From Flavobacteriaceae bacterium (GTDB taxonomy: Bacteria; Bacteroidota; Bacteroidia; Flavobacteriales; Flavobacteriaceae): DNA of 33,230 nt. The stretch lies in assembly GCA_018608625.1 (NCBI GenBank), contig JABAZC010000038.1:1-33230 (forward strand), in the 5' to 3' direction. Below the pieces are notes generated by a model. That model searched no databases and was not told the origin of the DNA. It worked only from the letters and a program-made list of their open reading frames with translations. Shown here piece after piece: positions 8,765-18,360 of this stretch; position 1 is the first letter of the stretch, and every line of letters begins with the position of its first letter. Both the position numbers and the translations under genes were made by a program.

Positions 8765-11314
8765 ATGGATGATAATTTTTCCCCTAGAGTAAAGGATGTT
8801 ATTTCTTTTAGTAAAGAAGAGGCGCTTCGTCTTGGTCATGATTTTATTGGTACAGAACACCTCATGCTCGGCCTTTTAAGAGATGGGAATGGGAAGGCGA
8901 TAGACATTTTAAACTCTTTAGACATTGATTTAAGTCATTTAAGACGAAAGGTTGAAATCTTAAGCCCTGCCAATCCCAATATACTGATCACTTCCAATGA
9001 GAAAAAGAACCTTCATCTGACTCGTCAGGCCGAGCGGGCACTAAAAACAACCTTTTTAGAGGCTAAATTATTTCAAAGCAAAACGATAAATACCGCCCAT
9101 TTACTTTTATGTGTTTTGAGAAATGAAAATGACCCCACTACAAAACTTTTAAATAAAATGAAAGTAAACTATGATAGTGTCAAAGAGCAATTTAAATATA
9201 TGACCACAAGCGAGGATGATTTTATAGATAACCCAAAAGCTGAATCGTTTCCCAGTGAGGAAAATCCTAAGGAAGACAACAAAGACAGTTCTTTTGGACA
9301 AACAACAAGTCAAAAAGGCGCCAAAAAATCAAAAACCCCTGTTTTAGATAATTTTGGAAGAGACCTTACAGAAATGGCAGAGCAAGGAAAACTCGACCCT
9401 GTTGTTGGACGTGAAAAAGAAATTCAACGTGTGTCTCAAATACTCAGTCGAAGAAAGAAAAATAATCCGTTGCTTATTGGAGAGCCAGGCGTCGGCAAGT
9501 CGGCAATTGCTGAAGGATTAGCTATTCGAATTGTAAAGCGAAAAGTTTCGCGAATTCTTTTCAATAAACGTGTTGTTACATTAGACCTGGCTAGTATTGT
9601 TGCAGGTACAAAGTACCGTGGGCAATTTGAAGAACGTATTAAGGCCGTGATGAATGAATTGGAAAAAAACAACGATATCATTTTATTTATTGATGAGATT
9701 CACACCATTGTAGGCGCTGGTGGTGCTACCGGAAGCCTAGATGCCTCAAATATGTTTAAGCCTGCTCTGGCTCGTGGCGAACTGCAATGTGTTGGTGCAA
9801 CTACTCTTGATGAGTATAGACAACACATTGAAAAAGATGGCGCTTTAGAGCGCCGTTTTCAAAAAGTAATTGTCGAACCAACTTCAATTATAGAAACAAT
9901 CGAAATTTTAAATAACATTAAAAACAAATACGAAGAGCACCACAATGTAGAGTATACTGCGGAGGCTATCGATGCCTGCGTTAAGCTAACCAATCGATAC
10001 ATGACCGATCGTTTTTTACCAGATAAAGCAATTGACGCCTTAGACGAGGCAGGTTCAAGAGTTCACATTACAAACATAGATGTGCCGGATCAGATTGTTG
10101 AACTAGAAGCGCAACTTGAAGAGGTAAAAGCAACAAAAAATTCAGTTGTTAAAAAACAAAAATACGAAGAAGCTGCCAAGCTACGAGATGATGAGAAACG
10201 TTTAGAAAAAAGTCTTGCTGAAGCTCAAGAAAAGTGGGAGACAGAATCAAAACTAAACCGAATTATAGTCACTGAAAGTGATGTGTCTGAAGTGGTTTCT
10301 ATGATGACAAGTATCCCCGTAAACCGAATTGCACAAAAGGAAAGCAATAAGCTCTCCAAACTTCCCGAGCTTATAAACGGAAAAGTAATTGGTCAAGACG
10401 AAGCTGTTTCAAAGGTTGTAAAAGCGATTCAGAGGAATCGTGCTGGTCTTAAAGACCCTAACAAGCCTATTGGATCATTTATCTTTTTAGGACAAACAGG
10501 CGTTGGTAAAACACAACTTGCAAAAGTACTTGCTAAGGAATTATTTGATAGTGAAGAAGCACTTGTCAGAATTGACATGAGCGAATACATGGAAAAATTT
10601 GCAATCTCAAGATTGGTTGGAGCACCTCCAGGCTATGTTGGTTACGAAGAAGGAGGTCAACTAACTGAAAAGATACGACGTAAACCCTATGCGGTTGTTC
10701 TTTTGGATGAAATAGAAAAAGCACATCCAGATGTTTTTAATATGTTACTTCAAGTCCTAGATGATGGGTTTTTAACAGACAGCTTAGGTCGAAAAATTGA
10801 CTTTAGCAATACCATTATTATAATGACTTCTAATATCGGAGCACGTAAACTAAAAGATTTTGGTGCAGGGGTAGGTTTTGGAACCGCAGCTCAAAAATCT
10901 CAAGAAACTTCAAACGCAAAAAGTGTTATTGAAAATGCTCTCAAGAAAGCATTTGCTCCAGAATTTCTAAATAGAATAGACGATGTAGTTGTATTTAACA
11001 ACCTAGAAAAAGAAGATATTGATAAAATTATTGATATTGAACTTAGTAAGCTACTTGCACGTATCTCAGACTTAGGATATACCCTCAAACTTAGTAAAAA
11101 AGCAAAAAGCTTTATTGCTGAGAAAGGATTTGATAAGCAATACGGAGCACGGCCGCTTAAACGAGCGATTCAAAAATATGTTGAAGACTCCCTAGCTGAA
11201 GAGATTATAAGGTCTAATGTACACGAAGGAGATGTAATCAACTTAGATGTTGGAAAAGACGACAGCAAATTAGAAATAAAAATAACTTCTAACAATAAGC
11301 AGGAAGAATCTTAA
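8765..11314 (+). CDS. clpC: ATP-dependent Clp protease ATP-binding subunit ClpC
   Basis: An AAA+ unfoldase of the ClpC class that feeds proteins to ClpP. The order is the Clp-N double repeat (residues 1-140), an acidic linker, AAA domain 1 with Walker A GEPGVGKS (about 239) and Walker B LFIDEIHT, a middle region containing a UVR motif ([17 protein letters not shown], about 460-475) that marks ClpC rather than ClpB, then AAA domain 2 with GQTGVGKT (about 576) and [13 protein letters not shown]. The VGF tripeptide in GAGVGFG matches the ClpP-docking loop. The C-terminal D2-small domain ([11 protein letters not shown]) is intact. The 849-aa length is normal. No mcsA/mcsB or ctsR neighbours are present. 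A strong terminator follows. Confidence 0.96.
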   Translation: MDDNFSPRVKDVISFSKEEALRLGHDFIGTEHLMLGLLRDGNGKAIDILNSLDIDLSHLRRKVEILSPANPNILITSNEKKNLHLTRQAERALKTTFLEAKLFQSKTINTAHLLLCVLRNENDPTTKLLNKMKVNYDSVKEQFKYMTTSEDDFIDNPKAESFPSEENPKEDNKDSSFGQTTSQKGAKKSKTPVLDNFGRDLTEMAEQGKLDPVVGREKEIQRVSQILSRRKKNNPLLIGEPGVGKSAIAEGLAIRIVKRKVSRILFNKRVVTLDLASIVAGTKYRGQFEERIKAVMNELEKNNDIILFIDEIHTIVGAGGATGSLDASNMFKPALARGELQCVGATTLDEYRQHIEKDGALERRFQKVIVEPTSIIETIEILNNIKNKYEEHHNVEYTAEAIDACVKLTNRYMTDRFLPDKAIDALDEAGSRVHITNIDVPDQIVELEAQLEEVKATKNSVVKKQKYEEAAKLRDDEKRLEKSLAEAQEKWETESKLNRIIVTESDVSEVVSMMTSIPVNRIAQKESNKLSKLPELINGKVIGQDEAVSKVVKAIQRNRAGLKDPNKPIGSFIFLGQTGVGKTQLAKVLAKELFDSEEALVRIDMSEYMEKFAISRLVGAPPGYVGYEEGGQLTEKIRRKPYAVVLLDEIEKAHPDVFNMLLQVLDDGFLTDSLGRKIDFSNTIIIMTSNIGARKLKDFGAGVGFGTAAQKSQETSNAKSVIENALKKAFAPEFLNRIDDVVVFNNLEKEDIDKIIDIELSKLLARISDLGYTLKLSKKAKSFIAEKGFDKQYGARPLKRAIQKYVEDSLAEEIIRSNVHEGDVINLDVGKDDSKLEIKITSNNKQEES

Positions 11315-11316
11315 GA

Positions 11317-11351
11317 AATATAAAAGCCTCACAATGTGAGGCTTTTATATT
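11317..11351. terminator. bidirectional terminator between clpC and hutH
   Basis: A perfect 17-bp inverted repeat (AATATAAAAGCCTCACA at 11317-11333 and its complement at 11335-11351) with a single central base, so some inner pairs must open to form the loop. The GC-rich core is bordered by A/T tracts on both sides. It sits 3 bp after the clpC stop and 5 bp before the hutH stop, ending both convergent transcripts. Confidence 0.92.
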
Positions 11352-11355
11352 GAAA

Positions 11356-12855
11356 CTAGTTAAAAAGTAGTTCACTTTCAAGTGCTGTGTTTTGAATAAA
11401 TTTTATAGATTTTTCGATGTCATCGTGAAGGATTCTATCCTCAGTAACTTTTGGAATTTCTAATCTAAAACTTGATATAAAGCTTTTCAGAAACGGAGAG
11501 GTGTTTTTAGTTCTAAAAAATAGGGCTTGTGAGGCATTCAATAATTCAATTGCCAAAATACGCTCAACATTTTCTATTATTTGATACGCTTGTACAGCAG
11601 CATTAGCTCCCATACTAACATGATCTTCCTGTCCATTAGAAGACACAATAGAATCTACACTCGCAGGAGTTGCTAGTTGCTTGTTTGCACTCACTATACT
11701 TGCAGCCGTATATTGAGGAATCATAAACCCGGAGTTTAAGCCTGACTTTTCAATCAAAAAAACCGGTAATTCTCTTAATCCTGAAACCAACTGATAGGTC
11801 CTTCTTTCAGAAATATTCCCAATTTCAGACATTGCTATTTTAAGAAAATCAAAACCAAATGCTAATGGCTGTCCATGAAAATTTCCTCCGGAAATAATCT
11901 TATCTTCATTTATAAAAATATTAGGATTATCAGTAACTGCATTTATTTCGGTTTCAAACGTATTTCGAACAAATGATAATGTGTCTTTTGTCGCTCCATG
12001 AACTTGAGCTATACATCGAAATGAATACGGATCTTGTACGTGTTTTTTTGGTTGAAGGATTAATTCACTTCCCTCCAAAAAACCTCGGATGCGCTCCGCA
12101 GTTTTAATCTGACCATTATGGGGGCGTACTAAATGTACTAGAGGATCAAACGGCTCTGGTCGACCATCATAAGCATCTAGAGAAAGACTGCCTATCAGAT
12201 CTGCCATATAACTTAATTTGTAAGATTTCAATAAACAATGAACTCCATAAGCACTCATAAATTGAGTTCCATTTAGCATCGCTAAACCTTCCTTAGACTG
12301 CAATACTATCGGCTGCCATCCAAAGATGTCTAAAACTTCGGAAGCAAGTAACTTAGTCCCTTTATACCAAACCATCCCCTCTCCTAAAAGAGGCAAAGCC
12401 AAATGGGCTAAAGGGGAAAGATCTCCTGAAGCACCTAGTGAACCTTGGGTGAATATAACAGGTAAAATATCGTTGTTATAAAATGCCACTAATCGCTCCA
12501 CAGTTTCTAAATGAATCCCACTATGTCCATAACTAAGAGACCTAATTTTTAATAGTAGCATTGTTTTAATAATTGACTCAGGAACAAATTCTCCTGTTCC
12601 ACATGCATGAGAACGCACCAAGTTTTCTTGTAACTTGGTAAGGTTTTCAGAGTCAATTCTAACATCATACAAAGAACCAAAGCCCGTATTAATACCATAG
12701 ATAGGATCTATTGTTCTTGCTATTTTTTCGTCTAAATAGTTTCGACAGCTAACAATGTTTTGTTTAACATCTTCTGAGAGTTGAATTTTAAGCCCTTCAT
12801 AAATGAGACTGTTGAGTACAGGTAGGCTTAACGCTTGGGAGCTGATAGTATACAT
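11356..12855 (-). CDS. hutH: histidine ammonia-lyase
   Basis: Converts L-histidine to trans-urocanate and ammonia, the first step of histidine breakdown, in the cytoplasm. The 499-aa length is typical. The self-forming MIO prosthetic group comes from A142-S143-G144 in GSLGASGDLSPL. Y53 in YGINTGFG and H83 in VRSHACG match the positions of the catalytic Tyr53 and His83 of the Pseudomonas enzyme. The S-H pair at 82-83 favours histidine over tyrosine or phenylalanine. The other hut genes (hutU, hutI, hutG) are not in the window, so the gene stands alone between clpC and the tlpA-like gene. Confidence 0.93.
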   Translation of the reverse strand: MYTISSQALSLPVLNSLIYEGLKIQLSEDVKQNIVSCRNYLDEKIARTIDPIYGINTGFGSLYDVRIDSENLTKLQENLVRSHACGTGEFVPESIIKTMLLLKIRSLSYGHSGIHLETVERLVAFYNNDILPVIFTQGSLGASGDLSPLAHLALPLLGEGMVWYKGTKLLASEVLDIFGWQPIVLQSKEGLAMLNGTQFMSAYGVHCLLKSYKLSYMADLIGSLSLDAYDGRPEPFDPLVHLVRPHNGQIKTAERIRGFLEGSELILQPKKHVQDPYSFRCIAQVHGATKDTLSFVRNTFETEINAVTDNPNIFINEDKIISGGNFHGQPLAFGFDFLKIAMSEIGNISERRTYQLVSGLRELPVFLIEKSGLNSGFMIPQYTAASIVSANKQLATPASVDSIVSSNGQEDHVSMGANAAVQAYQIIENVERILAIELLNASQALFFRTKNTSPFLKSFISSFRLEIPKVTEDRILHDDIEKSIKFIQNTALESELLFN

Positions 12856-12945
12856 TTATATTAAGTTAGATTTCCTCAAAATTGAACATTCCGTAATAAA
12901 TATGCAAGTAATTATTAATTTATTAATTAATAAAGATTAATGCCT

Positions 12946-12953
12946 TATTTTTG
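12946..12953 (+). promoter_or_regulatory. -7 element for the TlpA-like gene
   Basis: TATTTTTG matches TAnnTTTG exactly, 22 bp before the ATG at 12976. The -33 region has only TTA, not TTG, so the match is partial. It would give a leader of roughly 15-18 nt. Confidence 0.4.
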
Positions 12954-12975
12954 AGCTCATTTTAGCTGAATTATC

Positions 12976-14010
12976 ATGAAATCTATAATAACTGTATTTT
13001 TAATTACCCTATTAGTTGGGTCTTGCTCAGAAATGCCAAAGGACTATGCAGCGGTTTCAGGTAAAATTTATAATCCAAATAAACTAAACAAAATAACACT
13101 TAGCAATAGAGCAGGTTACTCAAAAGAAATTAAAATCAATGAAGACGGAACCTTTAGCGATACTCTTAAAATTGAAGAAGGTATTTATCGTTTTTTTGAT
13201 GGCCGTGAAATGGGAAATATCTTCCTTAAAAATAACAACTCCATATCATTCTCAGTAGATACTAGCGCTTTTGATGAGACTTTAAAGTTTGAGGGAGATG
13301 GTGCAGATAAAAGTAATTTTATAATCACTAACAATCTGCTTCAAGAAAAATTCCTTACTCAAGATTTATTGAATGCGACTGAAAATGAATTTTTAGAAAC
13401 GTTTAAGGCTTTGAAAATTGCGTACCAAGCTTTAAAAGGTCAATACCCATTAATTGAAACTGCCTATTTTGAGGATCAAGACAAAGGATTTGAGTCTATG
13501 AAAAAAGCTTACTCAGATTATTTTAAAGGAAAAATCGAAATGAGAAAGCTTTTTGCAAAAGGAACTCCTTCCCCTACTTTTTCAGATTACGAAAATGATA
13601 ACGGAAGTAAAAGTTCCTTAAGCGACTTTAGTGGTAAGTTTGTTTACATAGATGTTTGGGCAACTTGGTGTGGTCCTTGTAAGGCGGAAATCCCTTCCCT
13701 TAAAAAATTAGAATTACAATACAAGACCAAAAACATTGAGTTCATTAGTATTTCTGTGGATGACGCTAGACGTAGTGGCACAATGGAAAAAGCACATGAG
13801 TCTTGGAAAAATATGGTCAAGGAGAAACAACTAACTGGGACCCAATTATTTACTGGTAATGGCTGGAATACGGACTTCATTCAAGACTATAAAATCAATG
13901 CAATCCCTCGATTTCTACTCATAGACACAAAGGGTAATATTATTGATGCAGATGCACCTCGTCCTTCAAGCAAAAGATTGATTGAATTACTTAATGATCT
14001 TGGCGTTTAG
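12976..14010 (+). CDS. TlpA-like thioredoxin-family lipoprotein
   Basis: A 344-aa cell-envelope thiol-disulfide oxidoreductase. Residues 1-17 form a lipoprotein signal with lipobox LVGSC (C17). An N-terminal beta-rich domain of the DUF4369 kind (about 24-110) and a helical linker lead to a TlpA/ResA thioredoxin domain (about 200-344). The active site is WCGPCK, with cysteines C232 and C235, and the conserved cis-proline region is INAIPRFLLID. Such proteins reduce periplasmic disulfides, for example in cytochrome c maturation, but the partner is not indicated here. Its stop codon overlaps that of the convergent ytxJ. A TATTTTTG -7 element lies just upstream. Confidence 0.9.
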   Translation: MKSIITVFLITLLVGSCSEMPKDYAAVSGKIYNPNKLNKITLSNRAGYSKEIKINEDGTFSDTLKIEEGIYRFFDGREMGNIFLKNNNSISFSVDTSAFDETLKFEGDGADKSNFIITNNLLQEKFLTQDLLNATENEFLETFKALKIAYQALKGQYPLIETAYFEDQDKGFESMKKAYSDYFKGKIEMRKLFAKGTPSPTFSDYENDNGSKSSLSDFSGKFVYIDVWATWCGPCKAEIPSLKKLELQYKTKNIEFISISVDDARRSGTMEKAHESWKNMVKEKQLTGTQLFTGNGWNTDFIQDYKINAIPRFLLIDTKGNIIDADAPRPSSKRLIELLNDLGV

Positions 14011-14384
14011 AGAAAAGTGCTAAGCTGAAGATCATTGATACCTTCATGAGAAGCGTTAGCCACTACTTTTCCATTTTTCACAACTAGTAATTGTGGTGAT
14101 TGATGAGTCACTACAAACTGTTCGGCTATCTGGCTAGAAATTTCCCTGTAGTTTAATAAATCTAAATAATGAGCCGTAAACTCATCTGAAGAATAAGTAA
14201 AGTGTGCTATAAAATCTGATAACACATATCTACTAATACTGCAGCGCGTAGAATGCTTGAAGATTAATTGAGGACGCGTAAAAGAGTCCGCTATTAAAAC
14301 CTCTAAATTCAACTTAGACTGAATAGTAATCCCTGGCCATAAAGGCTCATTTTGTGTTTTAAACATTGAATCGAAAATCCCCAT
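14007..14384 (-). CDS. ytxJ: bacillithiol system redox-active protein YtxJ
   Basis: A 125-aa thioredoxin-fold protein of the YtxJ family, proposed to act as a bacilliredoxin-like, monothiol protein in the bacillithiol system. The motif FKHSTRCSISRY (residues 42-53) carries the lone active-site cysteine C48 where other members read CPIS. The following LLVVKNGKVV and terminal helix complete the thioredoxin fold. There is no signal peptide, so it is cytoplasmic. Its stop (TAA, 14007-14009 on the minus strand) overlaps the stop of the convergent TlpA-like gene. Its presence implies that the organism makes bacillithiol, but bshA, bshB and bshC are not in the window. Confidence 0.88.
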   Translation of the reverse strand: MGIFDSMFKTQNEPLWPGITIQSKLNLEVLIADSFTRPQLIFKHSTRCSISRYVLSDFIAHFTYSSDEFTAHYLDLLNYREISSQIAEQFVVTHQSPQLLVVKNGKVVANASHEGINDLQLSTFL

Positions 14385-14485
14385 AGATGTTTATCTTTTT
14401 TTTTAAAGTTATTGAAAACTTATGCTATTTATTAGCAGGCTCAAAATTATACAATAACTCCTAGCTATCAAATACAAATTTTGCT

Positions 14486-14493
14486 TAATTTTG
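14486..14493 (+). promoter_or_regulatory. -7 element for smpB
   Basis: TAATTTTG matches TAnnTTTG exactly and ends only 7 bp before the smpB ATG. If used, the mRNA would be leaderless or nearly so. No -33 TTG is evident at 19-21 bp upstream. Confidence 0.4.
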
Positions 14494-14500
14494 ATGCCTA

Positions 14501-14959
14501 ATGAAAAAGTCAGTCAACATACTAAATAAAAAAGCAAGATTTACATATGATCTATTAGATTCATATGTGGCAGGCATTGTACTGACAGGAACAGAAATAA
14601 AATCTATTCGTGAGAGTAAGGCCTCTATAGCAGAAAGTTTTTGTGAATTTAATTTAAGAGGAGAGCTATTTGTGATTAATATGACTATTCAAGAATATGA
14701 CTTTGGAAATCACTATAACCATGCCCCTAAAGCAGAGCGCAAATTATTACTAAATAAAAAAGAGCTCAAAAAACTTGAAAAAGAAGTAAAAAACTCTGGA
14801 CTTACAATCGTTCCCTTAAAGCTGTTTATAAACGACAAGGGGTTTGCCAAACTTAGAATTTCTTTAGCTAAAGGAAAAAAACTTTTTGATAAGCGGGAAA
14901 CCATAAAAGACCGTGATAACAAACGGGACTTAGACCGTGTAAAAAAGAATTTCAAGTAA
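14501..14959 (+). CDS. smpB: SsrA-binding protein SmpB
   Basis: Binds tmRNA and brings it to stalled ribosomes for trans-translation. The 152-aa length is standard. Family hallmarks are all present: the N-terminal NKKARFTYDLLDSYVAGIVL, GTEIKSIRESKASI, NHAPKAERKLLLNKKEL, the K-rich turn LAKGKKLFDKRE, and a basic C-terminal tail (LDRVKKNFK) that enters the mRNA channel. The tmRNA gene ssrA is not in the window. A -7 promoter match lies directly upstream. Confidence 0.97.
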   Translation: MKKSVNILNKKARFTYDLLDSYVAGIVLTGTEIKSIRESKASIAESFCEFNLRGELFVINMTIQEYDFGNHYNHAPKAERKLLLNKKELKKLEKEVKNSGLTIVPLKLFINDKGFAKLRISLAKGKKLFDKRETIKDRDNKRDLDRVKKNFK

Positions 14960-14990
14960 TTCTTAAATGGTCTCCGTTTTACATGAAATA

Positions 14991-15044
14991 AATTGTAGTT
15001 AATTGTAACAACCTACAGATTTAGTCGTCTCATTTGTAACAACC
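14991..15044. repeat. direct repeats upstream of the DUF5686 gene
   Basis: TTGTAACAACC occurs at 15003-15013 and again at 15034-15044, 31 bp apart. A partial copy (AATTGTA) starts at 14991, 10 bp before the AATTGTA of the first full copy. The spacings are near whole helical turns and the block lies 16-69 bp before the ATG at 15060, so it could be an operator. Confidence 0.5.
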
Positions 15045-15059
15045 CTTAATCTCAACTAA

Positions 15060-17513
15060 ATGCGTTTATTGTTATTTTTTATTTTCTCTTCTTTATTTGT
15101 TTCTGCTCAGCTTAAAGGTAGCATTACAGACGTTGACAATAAACCCATCCCCTATGTTAATATATACATAGAAAACTCCTATACGGGAACCACCTCCAAC
15201 GACAATGGGGATTATGTATTAGCCCTTTCCAAACCAGGCACTTATACAATTGTGTTTCAGTTTTTAGGCTATCAAACACAAACCAATTCTATTGACATCA
15301 AGCAATTTCCTTATAAGCTTAACATAACTTTATTGGAAGAAAACATATCTTTAAACGAAGTAGTTATTGATGCGAATGAAAACCCAGCAAATAGAATTGT
15401 ACGAGCTGCCATTAAAAACCGTAAATCTCAGTTGGGAAAAATTAATTCATTTTCAGCAGACTTTTACTCTAAAGGCCTTATTCGCATCGATAGCCTACCA
15501 GAAAAATTTATGGGGAGAGAGATTAAGGCTGATTTCGGCTTGGACTCTACCCGTTCTGGAATTATCTATTTATCAGAAACGATTTCTAAAATAAAATACC
15601 AGAAACCAGATAAGCTTACAGAAAAGGTAATTGCTTCAAAAGTAAGTGGAGACTCAAACGGGTTTAGTTTTAATAGTGCCTTAGATGTTGATTATAATTT
15701 TTATAACAATACCGTTAAAATTAATTCAGCCATTATCTCCCCAATATCAGATTATGCTTTTAAGTACTACCGCTACAAGCTTGAAGGAGTTTTTTATGAT
15801 GATCGCGGCAATTTGATAAATAAGATTAAAGTTATTCCACGACGTCAGAATGACCCTGTTTTTTCAGGGAGCATTTACATTGTTGAGGATCAATGGGCAT
15901 TATTTGGATTAGAGCTACAAGTAAAGGGTAGTCAAATTCAAACACCAATTGCGGATTTAATCACTATTAAACAAAATTTGACCTATGATGAAAATGAGGA
16001 TCACTGGGTTATTAGATCTCAAACGATTGGATTTAAATTTAGGTTTTTAGGGTTTAATGGAGATGGTAGTTTTGTTGCTAATTACTCTGATTATACTTTA
16101 AATCCTATGTTTGAGAAAGATGAATTTTCAAGTGAAATTTTAGCCTTTGAAGGAGAAGCTAATAAAAAAGATTCTAAATACTGGAATAAACTTAGACCGG
16201 TCCCATTAACAGATGAAGAGCTTAAAGATTATATAAAAAAAGACAGTATACAAACTCATAAAGCATCCAAAACATACCGTGATTCGGTTGACCTTGAAAA
16301 TAATAAATTAAAAATTGGAAACTTACTGTCAGGATACTCCTATGAGCAATCTTTTGAAAATAAAAGAATTAGTATTAGCAGTCCATTAAGAGGAATAAAC
16401 AGAAACACTATTCAAGGATACAATTCAAACTTAAAATTAAATTACTCCAAACGCTATGATGAATATAAAAAATATCTTTCGGTTGATGGCTTTATAAATT
16501 ACAGTTTTGATACCGAAAAATTGAGAGGTGGACTAGGAGCGAGATATAAGTTTAATAACAATGATGATCTAACTGTTGGGCTTTTTGCAGGAATAAACGT
16601 GAAACAATTTAACCCTCAAGAACCTATCTCAAATTTTGTAAACTCCATCAGCACGTTTTTTTTTGAAAACAATTATATGAAGTTATATGAAAGTCGCTTT
16701 TTAAGAGCGAGGTATAGCCAAGAGTTATTTAATGGGTTTACAATTAACAGCACACTAAGTTTTGAAGACCGTAGAGCATTATTCAACACAAGTGAATACA
16801 CAGCAGTTGAAGGCGAGAATCAAATCTATTCCAGTAACAACCCCTTAGATCCCTTAAACTATAATTCAGCACCCTTTGAGAATCATGAAATTATTAAGTT
16901 TAAATTAAATGGTTCCATTCGATTAGGACAAAAATACCTCAGCTACCCAGGGAGTAAGATTAATATCTCCAACCCCAAATACCCAAAACTTAACTTTAGT
17001 TTTGAAAAAGGAATGAGCGCAACTAATTCAGATTATAATTTTGAGCATTTGTCGATCGATTTAAATCAAAGTTTAGGTCTTGAGAACAAAGGAACCCTTC
17101 GCTATGCTATAGTCGCTGGAACCTTTTTTAATAACTCCAAACTAGCGTTTATGGACTTTAAGCACTTTGACGGAAACCAAACCCATATAAATCTAAAATC
17201 GAATTACTTAACATCTTTTAAAAACTTAGCTTATTATGATTTTAGCACCTCCAAAAACTATATGGAATACCATTTAGAACATAATTTTACTGGGTTCATT
17301 CTAGGAAAAATTCCTTTGATTAATAAACTTAATTATAATTTAATTGTTGGACTACACGGATTTGCTACAAAAGATCAAAAACCATACAAGGAATTCAGCT
17401 TAGGAATTGATAATATTGGCTGGGGAAAGTATCGTTTACTAAGATTTGATTACGTAAGGTCCTACAAATCTCAATTTATAAATGATGGGTTCTTATTTGG
17501 AATTAATTTCTAG
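15060..17513 (+). CDS. DUF5686 outer-membrane protein with carboxypeptidase-like regulatory domain
   Basis: An 817-aa Bacteroidota outer-membrane protein. A signal peptide (1-16, ending VSAQ) precedes a carboxypeptidase-D regulatory-like/CNA-B-like beta domain (about 18-105: DNKPIPYVNIYIE, GTTSNDNGDY). DUF5686 then fills the rest, ending in many alternating beta-strands and a terminal aromatic residue (GFLFGINF), as in a beta-barrel. There is no TonB plug domain, so it is not a classical SusC receptor. The function of DUF5686 is not established. Its stop TAG shares CTAG with the stop of the convergent pcm gene, leaving no room for an intergenic terminator. Direct repeats lie before the start. 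Confidence 0.85.
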   Translation: MRLLLFFIFSSLFVSAQLKGSITDVDNKPIPYVNIYIENSYTGTTSNDNGDYVLALSKPGTYTIVFQFLGYQTQTNSIDIKQFPYKLNITLLEENISLNEVVIDANENPANRIVRAAIKNRKSQLGKINSFSADFYSKGLIRIDSLPEKFMGREIKADFGLDSTRSGIIYLSETISKIKYQKPDKLTEKVIASKVSGDSNGFSFNSALDVDYNFYNNTVKINSAIISPISDYAFKYYRYKLEGVFYDDRGNLINKIKVIPRRQNDPVFSGSIYIVEDQWALFGLELQVKGSQIQTPIADLITIKQNLTYDENEDHWVIRSQTIGFKFRFLGFNGDGSFVANYSDYTLNPMFEKDEFSSEILAFEGEANKKDSKYWNKLRPVPLTDEELKDYIKKDSIQTHKASKTYRDSVDLENNKLKIGNLLSGYSYEQSFENKRISISSPLRGINRNTIQGYNSNLKLNYSKRYDEYKKYLSVDGFINYSFDTEKLRGGLGARYKFNNNDDLTVGLFAGINVKQFNPQEPISNFVNSISTFFFENNYMKLYESRFLRARYSQELFNGFTINSTLSFEDRRALFNTSEYTAVEGENQIYSSNNPLDPLNYNSAPFENHEIIKFKLNGSIRLGQKYLSYPGSKINISNPKYPKLNFSFEKGMSATNSDYNFEHLSIDLNQSLGLENKGTLRYAIVAGTFFNNSKLAFMDFKHFDGNQTHINLKSNYLTSFKNLAYYDFSTSKNYMEYHLEHNFTGFILGKIPLINKLNYNLIVGLHGFATKDQKPYKEFSLGIDNIGWGKYRLLRFDYVRSYKSQFINDGFLFGINF

Positions 17514-18151
17514 TTTTTGTTTTCTAAAAGTGGTACAAACTTAAAATTTCCTAGTTCGTGTTTTTCAAACTCTTTGGTGCCTTTACGAATATAAAGTGTC
17601 ATTATTTGATCCACATCTCCTACGGGGATTACCAACCTACCTCCTATTTTTAATTGGGACAATAATGGTTTTGGAACAAAAGGAGCTCCAGCAGTCACAA
17701 TAATACGATCAAAAGGAGCTTCGTCCGGAAGGCCTTTATAGCCATCCCCAAAAATTAATCGTTTGGCTACATATCCGATTTTTGGTAAAAATTTACTTGT
17801 TTTTTTAAACAACTCAAGTTGTCGCTCTATGCTATAGACATGAGCACCAAGAACACACAAAACAGCGGCTTGATAGCCACTTCCCGTTCCGATTTCAAGA
17901 ATCTTAGACTCCGGTCTTACTTCAAGTAATTCAGATTGAAACGCCACGGTATAAGGCTGTGAAATCGTCTGATTTGCAGCAATAGGAAATGCTTTGTCTT
18001 GGTATGCATGGTCCAAAAAACTTGAATCCATAAATAGGTGTCTGGGAATAGAGCCTATAGCATCTAAAACCGCCGAATTTGTAATGCCTTTTGAAACTAA
18101 AGTAGCCACCAATTGCTTACGTAATCCTTTATGTTTAAACGTATCTTTCAA
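17510..18151 (-). CDS. pcm: protein-L-isoaspartate(D-aspartate) O-methyltransferase
   Basis: A SAM-dependent enzyme that methylates abnormal L-isoaspartyl residues so that aged proteins can be repaired. The 213-aa length is typical. Pcm signatures are IPRHLF (35-40), QTISQPYTVA (61-70), the SAM-binding motif I ILEIGTGSGYQ (84-94), and DRIIVTAGAPFVPKPLL with GGRLVIPVG near the C-terminus. It is cytoplasmic. The stop overlaps the DUF5686 stop by 4 bp; upstream it is divergent from the Gfo/Idh/MocA gene. Confidence 0.95.
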   Translation of the reverse strand: MKDTFKHKGLRKQLVATLVSKGITNSAVLDAIGSIPRHLFMDSSFLDHAYQDKAFPIAANQTISQPYTVAFQSELLEVRPESKILEIGTGSGYQAAVLCVLGAHVYSIERQLELFKKTSKFLPKIGYVAKRLIFGDGYKGLPDEAPFDRIIVTAGAPFVPKPLLSQLKIGGRLVIPVGDVDQIMTLYIRKGTKEFEKHELGNFKFVPLLENKN

Positions 18152-18282
18152 AAAAATGATTGGGTATAAAAGTATTCTTTTTATTTAAAAGTAAAGATAA
18201 GTTAAACCCTCGCTTTTTTCAAGTTTTAAATTTGATAAGTCACTAAAAATATAAAAAATGTTCTAAAACAGAAAAATAGCAA

Positions 18283-18316
18283 TTTGTTTTTTAATTTATT
18301 TAAAAGCCAATATTTG
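18283..18316 (+). promoter_or_regulatory. possible promoter of the 18361-23531 gene run
   Basis: TTTG (18283-18286), a 22-bp spacer and AATATTTG (18309-18316, one mismatch to TAnnTTTG) lie 45 bp before the ATG at 18361. The spacing is slightly long and the region is very AT-rich, so this is a modest candidate. Confidence 0.35.
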
Positions 18317-18360
18317 AAGAAAAATATAAAAAAACCATAGATTTACATAAATTCTATATT

